Below are positions 48,834-55,047 of a DNA stretch of 57,336 nt, one piece after another. Positions within the stretch are counted from its first letter, which is position 1; every line of letters begins with the position of its first letter. The notes below the pieces were generated by a model. That model was not told the DNA's origin. It did no database searches and saw only the letters and a program-made list of their open reading frames with translations. Location of the stretch: the IMG/VR virus record IMGVR_UViG_3300028790_000006, positions 1 to 57,336 of that record. One strand, 5' to 3'. The translations under genes and the position numbers were made by a program. This stretch comes from a virus.

Positions 48834-49923
48834 ATGAATGCTCCAACGATGTACCGCTGGAAGTTCGCCGCGGCTCTGGTCGCGTTCGTTGTCCTGCTGG
48901 CGCTGGCCGGCGTGGCCGTGCTCTCGACCGGCGCCAACGCGTCCGCCGCGCAGCAGCTCGCAGCCCGCGGGCTGAACTGCACGCAGACCGACAAGGCCAA
49001 CGGCGGCTTCGTCCTCGACTGCGACCCCCCGGGAGGCACCCCATCATCACCGGCAAGCTCCTCCGCATCACCCAGCTCGACGCCGACGGCCAGCCCCTCG
49101 GCGAGTCCGTCTTCATCGACTGCCAGCCCGAGCTCGAGCGCTTCGACTTCGCCATCCTCGACGCCCGTACCGACGGCCTCGCCAACTGGGCCGCAGACGA
49201 ACTGTCAGGCGGCGCCGGGGCGCTGCGGGTACCCGGACGCGATGTCGACCGGGGCGAGCTCGGCGGCCGCGGGGACAGTACTGAGCGGTAACCGGACCTT
49301 CACGGTGGCCGGCCAGGTCGTCGCCAACACCACGATCAACGGCTGCGTTCCGAAATGTCGTGTTCAACGCGGGCGGCTGTTTCTGGGGCGTGCGCAACTT
49401 CGCGACCGGGCTGGCCGTAATCGACTCGACGCTGACCTGCGCGGGCACCAACGGCACCGGCTTCGGGTCGACCGACCTGTCCCTGCTGCGGGTGGAGATC
49501 ACGCGCTGCGAGAACGGTCTGAACGTGGCCGGCCGGGTGTCGGTGGTCGACTCCTGGATCCACGACATGAACGGCGGCCAGGGCGGCGCTCACACCGACG
49601 GCGCCCAGTTCAACGAGGGCGCCAGCGACATCGTGTTTCAGCACAACACGATCAACGTCGGTCCGGCCAACGGCGCGACCTCGGCCATCATCATGTGGGA
49701 TGAGGGCGGCTCGCAGAACGCGCGGGTGACGATCTCGGGCAACCTGCTCGCCGGCGGGACCTATGTGTTGTACTGCGGGCGCGAGGGGACGATCGACCGG
49801 GTCCGGGTGACCGGGAACCGGTTCGGCACCTTCGAGTACGGCTACGCCAACGCCTGCAACAACGGGGAGACCTGGTCGGGCAACGTGAGCGACCGGACCG
49901 GGTTGGCCCTGGCCGCCGCGTAG
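48834..49923 (+). pseudogene. Membrane-anchored or secreted parallel beta-helix protein with a +1 frame break
   Basis: From ATG 48834 the protein starts with a signal or anchor segment (FAAALVAFVVLLALAGVAVLS), then a Ser/Pro/Thr linker of about 60 residues, then GYPDAMSTGASSAAAGTVLSG and ANTTINGC. At about 49345 the sense frame shifts by +1 and continues as AFRNVVFNAGGCFWGVRNF and a right-handed beta-helix (DGAQFNEGASDIVFQHNTIN, then VTISGNLLAGGTYV) to TAG 49923. Intact, it would be about 362 residues. Pectate-lyase-like helices bind or cut polysaccharides, so a role at the host surface late in infection is possible. Confidence 0.62.
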
Positions 49924-49925
49924 GC

Positions 49926-49949
49926 TCGAGGTCTCTTGCCAAAGAGACC
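49926..49949 (+). terminator. Hairpin after the beta-helix gene
   Basis: Arms GAGGTCTCTT and AAGAGACCTC with a 4-base loop lie directly after the stop. No U tract follows, but a second hairpin lies 20 bases on. It probably ends or stabilises the lysis transcript. Confidence 0.6.
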
Positions 49950-49960
49950 TCGGTGAGGCA

Positions 49961-50008
49961 ACAAAAAAGCCCCGCAGGACGCCGGGTGACCGGGCCTGCG
50001 GGGCTCCT
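49961..50008 (-). terminator. Rho-independent terminator for the minus-strand operon
   Basis: On the minus strand the arms AGCCCCGCAGG and CCTGCGGGGCT flank a 16-base loop, and TTTTTT follows at once. This is a classical terminator located just after the DUF2637 gene. The hairpin may also act in the plus direction. Confidence 0.85.
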
Positions 50009-50023
50009 TCGTGGTTGGCTGAA

Positions 50024-50620
50024 CTACGCGGCTTCGACGTGCGCGGGGACCTCGACCGGCTTCCCGTTCAGCGCCGCCACCTTCGACTCCCGGGCCAGCA
50101 CCGCGGCGGCCTCCCTGAACCGCTGCCCGTCCATCTCGGCCTTGATGACCGCCGGAGTCACCGGCACCTGCTGGACCGGCGCAGGATCGGCCTGGGCCAT
50201 CACCAGCGGGCGCAGCTGCCGGACCTTGCGGGAGACCTCGACCAGCGACAGGGCGCAAACCGCCATCGCTCCATCAATGATGATGGGATACAGCCGTGCG
50301 TGGTCGGCCTCGAACCCAAGGTCGAGGATGAACGCGCGCTGCTGACCGTACGAGACCCAACCCGCGAGGCCGACCACGACGACCGTGGCAGCGACTCGAC
50401 CGATCGAGACCGACCAGTGGGTGCTGGGGATCCGGCTGACCAGCTCAAGGCAGATCAGCACGAACAGAGGGGGGGTGCCGCCAACGATCTGGGCACCGAG
50501 ATTCGCGGGGGCGTGCATCACGTTCAGGGTCATGGTGATACCCAGGCCAATCAGGGTGGCGACCGTGACGACGATCCACATGCGCGTGAAGTAGCGCAGC
50601 TCGAGCTTTTCCTTGGTCAT
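50024..50620 (-). CDS. DUF2637-like membrane protein
   Basis: A 198-residue protein with four hydrophobic segments in the first 130 residues (MWIVVTVATLIGLGITMTLN, PPLFVLICLELVSRI, RVAATVVVVGLAGWVSYG, LYPIIIDGAMAVCALSLVEV), a pattern of the actinobacterial DUF2637 family often carried by conjugative plasmids. The tail is helical and may be cytoplasmic. ATG 50620 has GGGAG 6 bases upstream inside a repeated start-linked element. Plasmid-type relatives make lateral exchange with actinomycete plasmids likely. Confidence 0.72.
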   Translation of the reverse strand: MTKEKLELRYFTRMWIVVTVATLIGLGITMTLNVMHAPANLGAQIVGGTPPLFVLICLELVSRIPSTHWSVSIGRVAATVVVVGLAGWVSYGQQRAFILDLGFEADHARLYPIIIDGAMAVCALSLVEVSRKVRQLRPLVMAQADPAPVQQVPVTPAVIKAEMDGQRFREAAAVLARESKVAALNGKPVEVPAHVEAA

Positions 50621-50640
50621 GGTGTCTCCCAACACTCGTG
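50621..50640 (-). repeat. Start-linked repeat, copy 1
   Basis: Read on the minus strand the element is CACGAGTGTTGGGAGACACC directly before ATG 50620. Copies 2 and 3 precede the next two minus-strand genes. The GGGAG serves as the ribosome site, but conservation extends beyond it. Confidence 0.6.
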
Positions 50641-50670
50641 ACCGACAACTGCGACCAGCGGCCGCATGGC

Positions 50671-50704
50671 GCCGGCCGGGCCCACGATGAGGTGCCCGGC
50701 CGGC
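50671..50704 (-). terminator. GC-rich hairpin between minus-strand genes
   Basis: Arms GCCGGCCGGG (50671-50680) and CCCGGCCGGC (50695-50704) lie just downstream of the 50709..50996 gene on the minus strand. No U tract follows; attenuation rather than full termination is likely. Confidence 0.5.
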
Positions 50705-50708
50705 CTGA

Positions 50709-50996
50709 TCAGATCATCCGTACTGCGTAGGTGCTCTCGCCGAAGCACGACTGGAGCTTGCACTCCCGGTCGCACCCCAGCCAGACGTCCCAGCCCTGGG
50801 CGGGGCTTTCCGAGATCCAGAGCAGCTTTCCCCACGCGTCGGGCTCGACCGCACTGCCGTGGCAGTGGGCAATCTCGATTTCGTTGAGGTACAGCCACAG
50901 CTGGTCGGTCGGGATCTGGCCCTGCCAGGTGCCGTTCTGCGGCACGCGGCGCGGCGAGCTGAACAGCAGCGGATAGGTCTTTTCGGTCTCACTCAT
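50709..50996 (-). CDS. Hypothetical protein
   Basis: A 95-residue protein (YPLLFSSPRRVPQNGTWQGQ, then LWLYLNEIEIAHCHGSAVEP, then WDVWLGCDRECKLQSCFGE) with five cysteines, mostly near the end. It has no recognised family. ATG 50996 is preceded by a GGGAG ribosome site within the start-linked repeat. The sequence looks folded. Confidence 0.6.
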   Translation of the reverse strand: MSETEKTYPLLFSSPRRVPQNGTWQGQIPTDQLWLYLNEIEIAHCHGSAVEPDAWGKLLWISESPAQGWDVWLGCDRECKLQSCFGESTYAVRMI

Positions 50997-51035
50997 TCGC
51001 GTCTCCCAACGCTCATGGCGGATAGTTCCGCGTGT
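50997..51035 (-). repeat. Start-linked repeat, copy 2
   Basis: On the minus strand the 20 bases before the start region read ATGAGCGTTGGGAGACGCGA, matching copy 1 at most positions. Further upstream, bases matching GGCGGATAGTTCCGCGTG resemble copy 3 (GGCGGCGTGTTCCGCGTG on the plus strand at 51439-51456). Confidence 0.6.
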
Positions 51036-51282
51036 CACGTCGGGGCTCGCTCCCGATTGCCGCTAGTCCGTAACCCGGGCCGTGGGCCCTGCACCATCCC
51101 CTACTCACTTGGCGGGATCGGTTTCCCTTAGGCAGTTGTCGTACGCCCCTGGCAACGCCCGTCGTTACGCCTCGGGTGGCGGGCAGTTTGCCCGGGGCCG
51201 GAGCCCCTTGGTCTGCCAACAACGTGGAGCGCCAGGGCTTGAACCTCGGTGCCGGGGCCGGGCCCCCTCTCGCTCCCTCCGA

Positions 51283-51420
51283 TCAGAGCTGCGTCATGAC
51301 ACCGTGCGCGTGCGCGTGGTGCTTTTCGGCTGGCGCCTTGTCGTGCTTCCAGCTCGCACCACCGTTGTTGGTGGTGATCCGCTGGTCGCACGTGGCGCAC
51401 TTGCTCTCGAATCGGTGCAT
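51283..51420 (-). CDS. Small CxxC and His-rich protein
   Basis: A 45-residue protein with CATC near residue 9 and HHAHAH near residue 36, so it may bind zinc or another metal. ATG 51420 lies 6 bases after GGGAGG, inside the start-linked repeat. It resembles small zinc-ribbon proteins of actinomycetes. Function is unknown. Confidence 0.5.
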   Translation of the reverse strand: MHRFESKCATCDQRITTNNGGASWKHDKAPAEKHHAHAHGVMTQL

Positions 51421-51843
51421 GGCTACCTCCCAGTAGCTATGGCGGCGTGTTCCGCGTGCCCGGTGGAGCGGGTTTGGGAGAACCACAGGTGCTCCACCGG
51501 GCTGGCCACGTTTCGCTGCTGCGTCGCGCCGGTGTCGCTGGCGTTCGCGCTGCTCGCCCGTGGCCGGGCGCTTCGACTGTTTGCGTCGGATTCAATGTCT
51601 CCCCGGGCTGGTTCTCTGGCTTGCCGACCGCGTGCCCGGGTTGATCTCCCTGGCCTTCGATCGGGGCGGAGCCCCGGTTCGTCTGTAGTTCTCCCTTGCT
51701 CTACCTCAAGTATAACGCGTGGCGCCACGCGTAGCAACCTGTCAAGGGGGTCCGGGGCCGAGTTCTTCTGTCAGGTTCCCGACACTCGTGGTTTCTCGCG
51801 TGGCTGCTGGCGCGGTGACGCGCGTAGCGCTACGGTGGCAGCC
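51421..51843. other. Intergenic region between the minus operon and the 51844 gene
   Basis: This 423-base region holds start-linked repeat copy 3 (51421-51460; minus strand TAGCTACTGGGAGGTAGCC before the ATG), a strong minus-strand promoter (51709-51737) and a leaderless -10 box (TACGGT 51831-51836) for the plus-strand gene. Reading frames in between look like shadow ORFs; I see no convincing gene. Confidence 0.55.
51709..51745 (-). promoter_or_regulatory. Sigma-70-like promoter with an 18-bp palindrome in its spacer
   Basis: On the minus strand TTGCTA (51737-51732), 17 bases, then TATACT (51714-51709) form the most canonical promoter of the window. The spacer is ACGCGTGGCGCCACGCGT (51715-51732), a perfect 18-bp palindrome, a likely operator. 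A TTGACA lies just upstream (51745-51740). It probably drives the minus-strand genes 51283-50024. Confidence 0.65.
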
Positions 51844-52122
51844 ATGACAACGACACTGACCGAACACGAAGAGGCGGCCGTCCAGGCCGCGCGCAACGCG
51901 CGGCTGCTGGGCGAAGAGCGGCGGGCCCTGCTCGCGCAGCTGGCCGAGGTCGAGGACGAGCTGGCCGGCCAGATGCAGGCCATGCGGACCGGTGGAGCGA
52001 CCTGGGTTGAGATCATGCTGGCCAGCGGCTATACCTCGCACGAAGGCGTCAAGAAGATCTGTGACCCGGTGCGCCGTGAGGCCCGCAACCGTGCCGAGCG
52101 CGCCCGGCGAGCTCGGGCATGA
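51844..52122 (+). CDS. Small coiled-coil/HTH-like protein, leaderless
   Basis: A 92-residue protein. Residues 5-45 form a charged helix (EEAAVQAARNARLLGEERRALL). Residues 48-75 (GATWVEIMLASGYTSHEGVKKI) resemble a short helix-turn-helix; the end is very basic. TACGGT lies 7 bases before ATG 51844, so the start is leaderless, but no 19-bp operator is present. It may be a DNA-binding regulator read divergently from the minus operon. Confidence 0.6.
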   Translation: MTTTLTEHEEAAVQAARNARLLGEERRALLAQLAEVEDELAGQMQAMRTGGATWVEIMLASGYTSHEGVKKICDPVRREARNRAERARRARA

Positions 52123-52349
52123 CAAGGCTGAGCGGAATGCAGATGCTCGCCCTCATCGAGATCCGCGAGACCGGACGTTCGAGCGCGGCGACGCGAACGC
52201 TGCGGTCGCTGCAGTGGGGGCACCGGCTCATCGAGCCGGTCTGCGATGGGGACGCCTGGGCGCTGACCGAGGCCGGCCGGGAGGAGTCCGTGCTCCGCGA
52301 CGGCACCGTGCTGGCCGCGGCGTCGGCGCGCTCCGCGCTGGACCGCTGA
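52119..52349 (+). CDS. Small winged-helix-like protein
   Basis: A 76-residue protein, ATGA-coupled to the previous gene. MQMLALIEIRETGRSSAATRTLRSLQWGHRL and ALTEAGREESV fit the short winged-helix proteins that end in TxAGR. The pair may form a regulatory unit. A terminator follows. Confidence 0.55.
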   Translation: MTRLSGMQMLALIEIRETGRSSAATRTLRSLQWGHRLIEPVCDGDAWALTEAGREESVLRDGTVLAAASARSALDR

Positions 52350-52367
52350 CGGGGTAACGGACTGCGG

Positions 52368-52404
52368 GCGCCGCCCAGCTTGTGACTGGGCGGCGCCTTT
52401 GTCG
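52368..52404 (+). terminator. Terminator after the small regulator pair
   Basis: Arms GGCGCCGCCCAG and CTGGGCGGCGCC with a 7-base loop are followed by TTTG. It is a strong hairpin with a short U run and ends the 51844-52349 transcript. Confidence 0.75.
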
Positions 52405-52471
52405 TGCCGGTCTGGATCGGGCGACACGGGACCCAGGTTAGGTGCTCGATGTGGCGGGGTAGGGGTTGGCC

Positions 52472-52636
52472 ATGAGCACACTGGACATGATCTTGTGGAT
52501 CTTCGCCACCCTCTGCTGGGGCGTGGCCGCGTTCGCCGGAGCGCCTGCCGCGACACCACGCCCGATCGTCGGCTGGTTCGGCTGGGGGTGGCTGGGCCTG
52601 GTGCTGGTCGGCCTGTCCGTCATCCTGCCTGGCTAA
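52472..52636 (+). CDS. Small two-span membrane protein
   Basis: A 54-residue protein with a hydrophobic segment at each end (MILWIFATLCWGVAAFAGA and GWLGLVLVGLSVIL). It overlaps the end of the convergent minus-strand gene by 17 bases. GGGG upstream may be its ribosome site. Function is unknown. Confidence 0.5.
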   Translation: MSTLDMILWIFATLCWGVAAFAGAPAATPRPIVGWFGWGWLGLVLVGLSVILPG

Positions 52637-53069
52637 GCCTCGGGCGCTGGCGGGTGACCTGGACGCCGGCCGTGCGCTTGGCCCACGCCATGAGGTCGAC
52701 GAACTGGCGGTGCTCCTGGACCCGGCGGGCCCGGTCGGTAGCCAGCTGCGCCACCGCGTCGGCCAGCCCCATCGTTACCAGGGACGGGCGGGGCTTGGTC
52801 GCGACGGCCGGCTGCACCGCGGTGAGCGCCACGATGGACCGGGCGCCCTGCGGCCGCCGGTGGCGACCGGGCATCGTGGCGGCCTCGCCGGTGAGCGGCG
52901 CAGGCACGAGCTGGTCGGCCCGCAGGTCCAGGAACATCTCGTGCGTGTCGAGCAGGTGCTTGCGGAACTCGAGCGCCTTAGCTCGCCCGCGCAGGGTTAC
53001 CAGGGTCATGCCGATGCCGCAGGCGAACACGGCCAGGTGCGTGATGATCAGGACTATCAGTCGCAACAT
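52620..53069 (-). CDS. Membrane-anchored hypothetical protein
   Basis: A protein of about 149 residues. I chose ATG 53069, 9 bases after GAGAGG; ATG 53078 would lie flush against that ribosome site. The N-terminus is one hydrophobic span (LRLIVLIITHLAVFACGIGMTLV), followed by a charged region (RGRAKALEFRKHLLDTHEM) and a Pro/Ala-rich middle, then a helical end. No family is recognised. Confidence 0.55.
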   Translation of the reverse strand: MLRLIVLIITHLAVFACGIGMTLVTLRGRAKALEFRKHLLDTHEMFLDLRADQLVPAPLTGEAATMPGRHRRPQGARSIVALTAVQPAVATKPRPSLVTMGLADAVAQLATDRARRVQEHRQFVDLMAWAKRTAGVQVTRQRPRLSQAG

Positions 53070-53124
53070 GTCGGTCATCCTCTCGCCGTGATGCCTTCCC
53101 CGTTGAGATCTGTCGCTGTGAGCG

Positions 53125-53214
53125 TGGCCACGGTGGGATTCGAACCCACGCGCACCGAACGCACCGCCTTCACGGTCCCAGGTGTCGGCGCTCTACCAGC
53201 TGAGCTACATGGCC
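53125..53214 (-). tRNA. tRNA-like gene with an aberrant anticodon region
   Basis: On the minus strand the acceptor stem pairs fully (GGCCATG with CGTGGCC, discriminator A), the D arm is normal (GCTC, AGCTGGTA, GAGC) and the T arm is perfect (GTGGG TTCGAAT CCCAC). A class II-like variable arm (GTGCG, TTCGG, TGCGC) is possible. The part that should hold the anticodon arm is about 25 bases and gives no regular 5-bp stem with a 7-base loop, so I cannot name the isotype; GGG or GGA lie in the candidate loop. It is either a degenerate tRNA or an unusual one. CCA is not encoded. Confidence 0.6.
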
Positions 53215-53263
53215 AGTGTCGCGCCGGCCCGCACGGGAGTACGGGCCGGCGCGGGTCAGAGGG

Positions 53264-54160
53264 CTAGAACGGCGGCAGGCCGACGGACACCCGCACCTGC
53301 GACTTCTGGTCCGGGTTGAGCTGGGCCCAGTTGTCGGGCGTCCAGCCGGACGCGACCAGCTGGGGCTCGAGGGCGGGCGCCTGCGGCATGACAGGGAGAG
53401 CGGCAGGGACCGGCGTGAAGCCGACGTTGACCAGAGCAGCCTGCGACTGCTGGGCCTGCCAGGCCGCGAACGCGTCGGCCGCCGGCGGGGCCGTGGGAAC
53501 TGGCGGCGCGGTCGGCATGGGCGGCATGACCGGCGCCGGAGCGGCCGGGGGCATGGGTGGGGTTGCGGTCGGGGTGTAGCCGTAGTTCACCTGAGGGGGC
53601 ATCGGGGCGCCGGGTGCCGCGGTGGCCTTGACCGGCTGCGGCACGCCCGGGATGGGTGCCGGCGCGTTGTAGGCGATCGCGCCGGCCGCCAGGGCGGTAT
53701 AGATCTGGATGGCCCGGTCCATGAGCGGCGTGCCGGCCACCGCCACCAGGTTGAACGGCTTGCGGCCGAAGTCGCTGCGCTCGATGCGGCCCAGGATGAG
53801 CTGGCCGACCAGCGGCTGGCCGCCGGGCGCCAGGGCGTTGACGATGGTCTGGTTGCTGACCCAGCAGCCGTCGAACTTGGCCGGGCCGGCCACCTGCAGG
53901 TAGTGCGGCTTCGGGTCCTGCTCCCACTCGGGGCTGCCGCCGAACGCGATGGGCGCGCCGCCCGGCGTCTCCAGCAGGATCAGGTCGGTGGTGACCCGAT
54001 CGCGCGGGTCGCTGCCGCCCACGCCTTTCTCGTTGCCGGGCGCTCCGGCCTTCGTGAACTCGCGCGGCGAGTAGGCCACCAGGCAGCCGACCAAGTCCCG
54101 CGGGCGCGGTGCCGGATCGGGGGCGCCTGGCGCGGCCGGGCTGCTGAACGGGTTGGTCAT
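53264..54160 (-). CDS. Putative single-stranded DNA-binding-like protein with Pro-rich tail
   Basis: A 298-residue protein. Residues about 20-165 are a compact beta-rich domain (LVGCLVAYSPREFTK, TDLILLETPGGAPIAFGG, FDGCWVSNQTIVNALAPGGQPLVGQLILGR, in part) of the kind found next to RecB/Cas4-like nucleases in actinophages and usually taken as an OB-type DNA-binding protein. Residues 170-260 are Pro/Ala-rich and disordered. It begins TNPFSSP, a motif also in the primase and nuclease. AAAGG is 8 bases before the ATG, and a promoter with operator site 11 lies upstream, giving a leader of about 40 bases. Confidence 0.55.
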   Translation of the reverse strand: MTNPFSSPAAPGAPDPAPRPRDLVGCLVAYSPREFTKAGAPGNEKGVGGSDPRDRVTTDLILLETPGGAPIAFGGSPEWEQDPKPHYLQVAGPAKFDGCWVSNQTIVNALAPGGQPLVGQLILGRIERSDFGRKPFNLVAVAGTPLMDRAIQIYTALAAGAIAYNAPAPIPGVPQPVKATAAPGAPMPPQVNYGYTPTATPPMPPAAPAPVMPPMPTAPPVPTAPPAADAFAAWQAQQSQAALVNVGFTPVPAALPVMPQAPALEPQLVASGWTPDNWAQLNPDQKSQVRVSVGLPPF

Positions 54161-54203
54161 GATGGAGCCTTTCGTCTGTGTGTTCGATGTCTGTGTGCGG
54201 TCG

Positions 54204-54235
54204 ACGCTACTGCGAGACCTAGTGACGTGTCAAGT
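54204..54235 (-). promoter_or_regulatory. Promoter with operator site 11, normal leader
   Basis: Site 11 is ACCTAGTGACGTGTCAAGT at 54217-54235 (plus strand). Minus strand: TTGACA (54233-54228), 18 bases, TAGCGT (54209-54204). Unlike the other sites, the start codon (54160) is 43 bases away with a ribosome site, so this operator also drives a led transcript. Confidence 0.78.
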
Positions 54236-54265
54236 GGTCAGGTGGTCGGCGCCGGCGGCACCGCA

Positions 54266-54388
54266 TCACTTACCTGGTTTCGGTTTCGGCGCGGCTGGAT
54301 GGCGCGGTGGGATCGGCGGCGGCTTGCGCTGCGGGAGCGGCTTGGGCGGCGGGCGCGGACGGCGCGGGTCGGGGCGGTGCTCGGCCAC
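54266..54388 (-). CDS. 40-residue proline-rich protein 3
   Basis: A 40-residue protein with 17 prolines and repeated RP/KP units, ending in KPKPGK. It starts at a GTG overlapping the preceding stop (minus strand) and ends 31 bases before operator site 11. Length and composition match the proteins at 8166..8288 and 31629..31751. It is the last gene of the nuclease operon. Function is unknown. Confidence 0.6.
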   Translation of the reverse strand: MAEHRPDPRRPRPPPKPLPQRKPPPIPPRHPAAPKPKPGK

Positions 54389-54513
54389 TAGCGGCGCTTG
54401 CGGGAGCGGACGAGCAGGAAGATCGCCCCGGTCAGCAGGAGCGCGAAGATCAGCGCCGCCGGTCCGGGCAGGCCACTCTGGGGCGCGTTGGGGTCCAGCG
54501 CGGCGGGGATCAC
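54388..54513 (-). CDS. Small C-tail-anchored membrane protein
   Basis: A 41-residue protein: a short polar N-terminus (VIPAALDPNAPQSG), LPGP, one hydrophobic span (AALIFALLLTGAIFLLV) and a very basic tail (RSRKRR). The layout resembles a sortase sorting signal without the rest of a surface protein, but LPGP is not a canonical LPxTG. GTG start overlaps the previous stop. Confidence 0.5.
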   Translation of the reverse strand: MIPAALDPNAPQSGLPGPAALIFALLLTGAIFLLVRSRKRR

Positions 54514-54725
54514 GTTGAGCTCACCGCCCTGAAGACTTCGGCGAAGCGCTTGGCGTCGTAGTCGCCGGCGCAGATGACCAGCCACGCGGCCAGCCGAATG
54601 GCCTGCTCGCTGGGGATGGGGCCGACCGGCGGCAGGACCATACCCACAGAATCGCCATTGGACCCGACGAAATGATCATTCTTGACGCTGATCTCGGACT
54701 CGGTCGATTCAGACGTTTCGGTCAC
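54510..54725 (-). CDS. Small hypothetical protein
   Basis: A 71-residue protein starts at GTG and overlaps the upstream gene by 17 bases. The N-terminus is Thr/Ser/Glu-rich (TETSESTESEISVKND). The rest (IPSEQAIRLAAWLVICAGDYDAKRFAEVFRAV) is a well-formed helical segment. No family is recognised. Confidence 0.5.
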   Translation of the reverse strand: MTETSESTESEISVKNDHFVGSNGDSVGMVLPPVGPIPSEQAIRLAAWLVICAGDYDAKRFAEVFRAVSST

Positions 54726-55047
54726 GACGACGCTCCCATTCGGATTCTTCGACCAGGACCAGGGTGGCCTCGGACGTGTCGGTGGTCTCCAGGCCTGCGA
54801 CCACCCAGATACCGTCCGGGCCGACCAGGCGGTACAGGCCGTGCGGCCCGATGGTGGCGACTGTGACAGCGCGTTGGCCTGCGCGGCCAACGTTGATGCC
54901 GTCCACGTAGGCGAAGATCAGGGCGGCCAGCATCGGCAGGCCAGCCAGGAGTGACAGCCACCAGGGCTGGACGGCGAACCCGATGGCGATGAAGCTGGCC
55001 GGCGCCAGCACGTTGGCCGCGAGAGTGACCGCGCGCACCCGAGTCAC
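54709..55047 (-). CDS. Two-span membrane protein
   Basis: A 112-residue protein, GTGA-coupled to the nuclease gene. Two hydrophobic spans (about residues 8-25 and 28-48: LAANVLAPASFIAIGFAV and WWLSLLAGLPMLAALIFAYV) are followed by a small beta-rich cytoplasmic domain (AVTVATIGPHGLYRLVGPDG). It is unrecognised, and its place behind a nuclease is common for small actinophage membrane genes. Confidence 0.55.
   Translation of the reverse strand: MTRVRAVTLAANVLAPASFIAIGFAVQPWWLSLLAGLPMLAALIFAYVDGINVGRAGQRAVTVATIGPHGLYRLVGPDGIWVVAGLETTDTSEATLVLVEESEWERRRDRNV

Noticed and set aside
51039-51282. Small genes between 50996 and 51283
   Set aside because: Frames on both strands are short, lack ribosome sites and have shadow-like composition; only the start-linked repeat at one edge is supported.
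53125-53214. Assignment of the tRNA as proline or phenylalanine
   Set aside because: GGG and GAA triplets occur in the middle, but neither gives a 5-bp stem with a 7-base loop and U33, so I left the isotype open.
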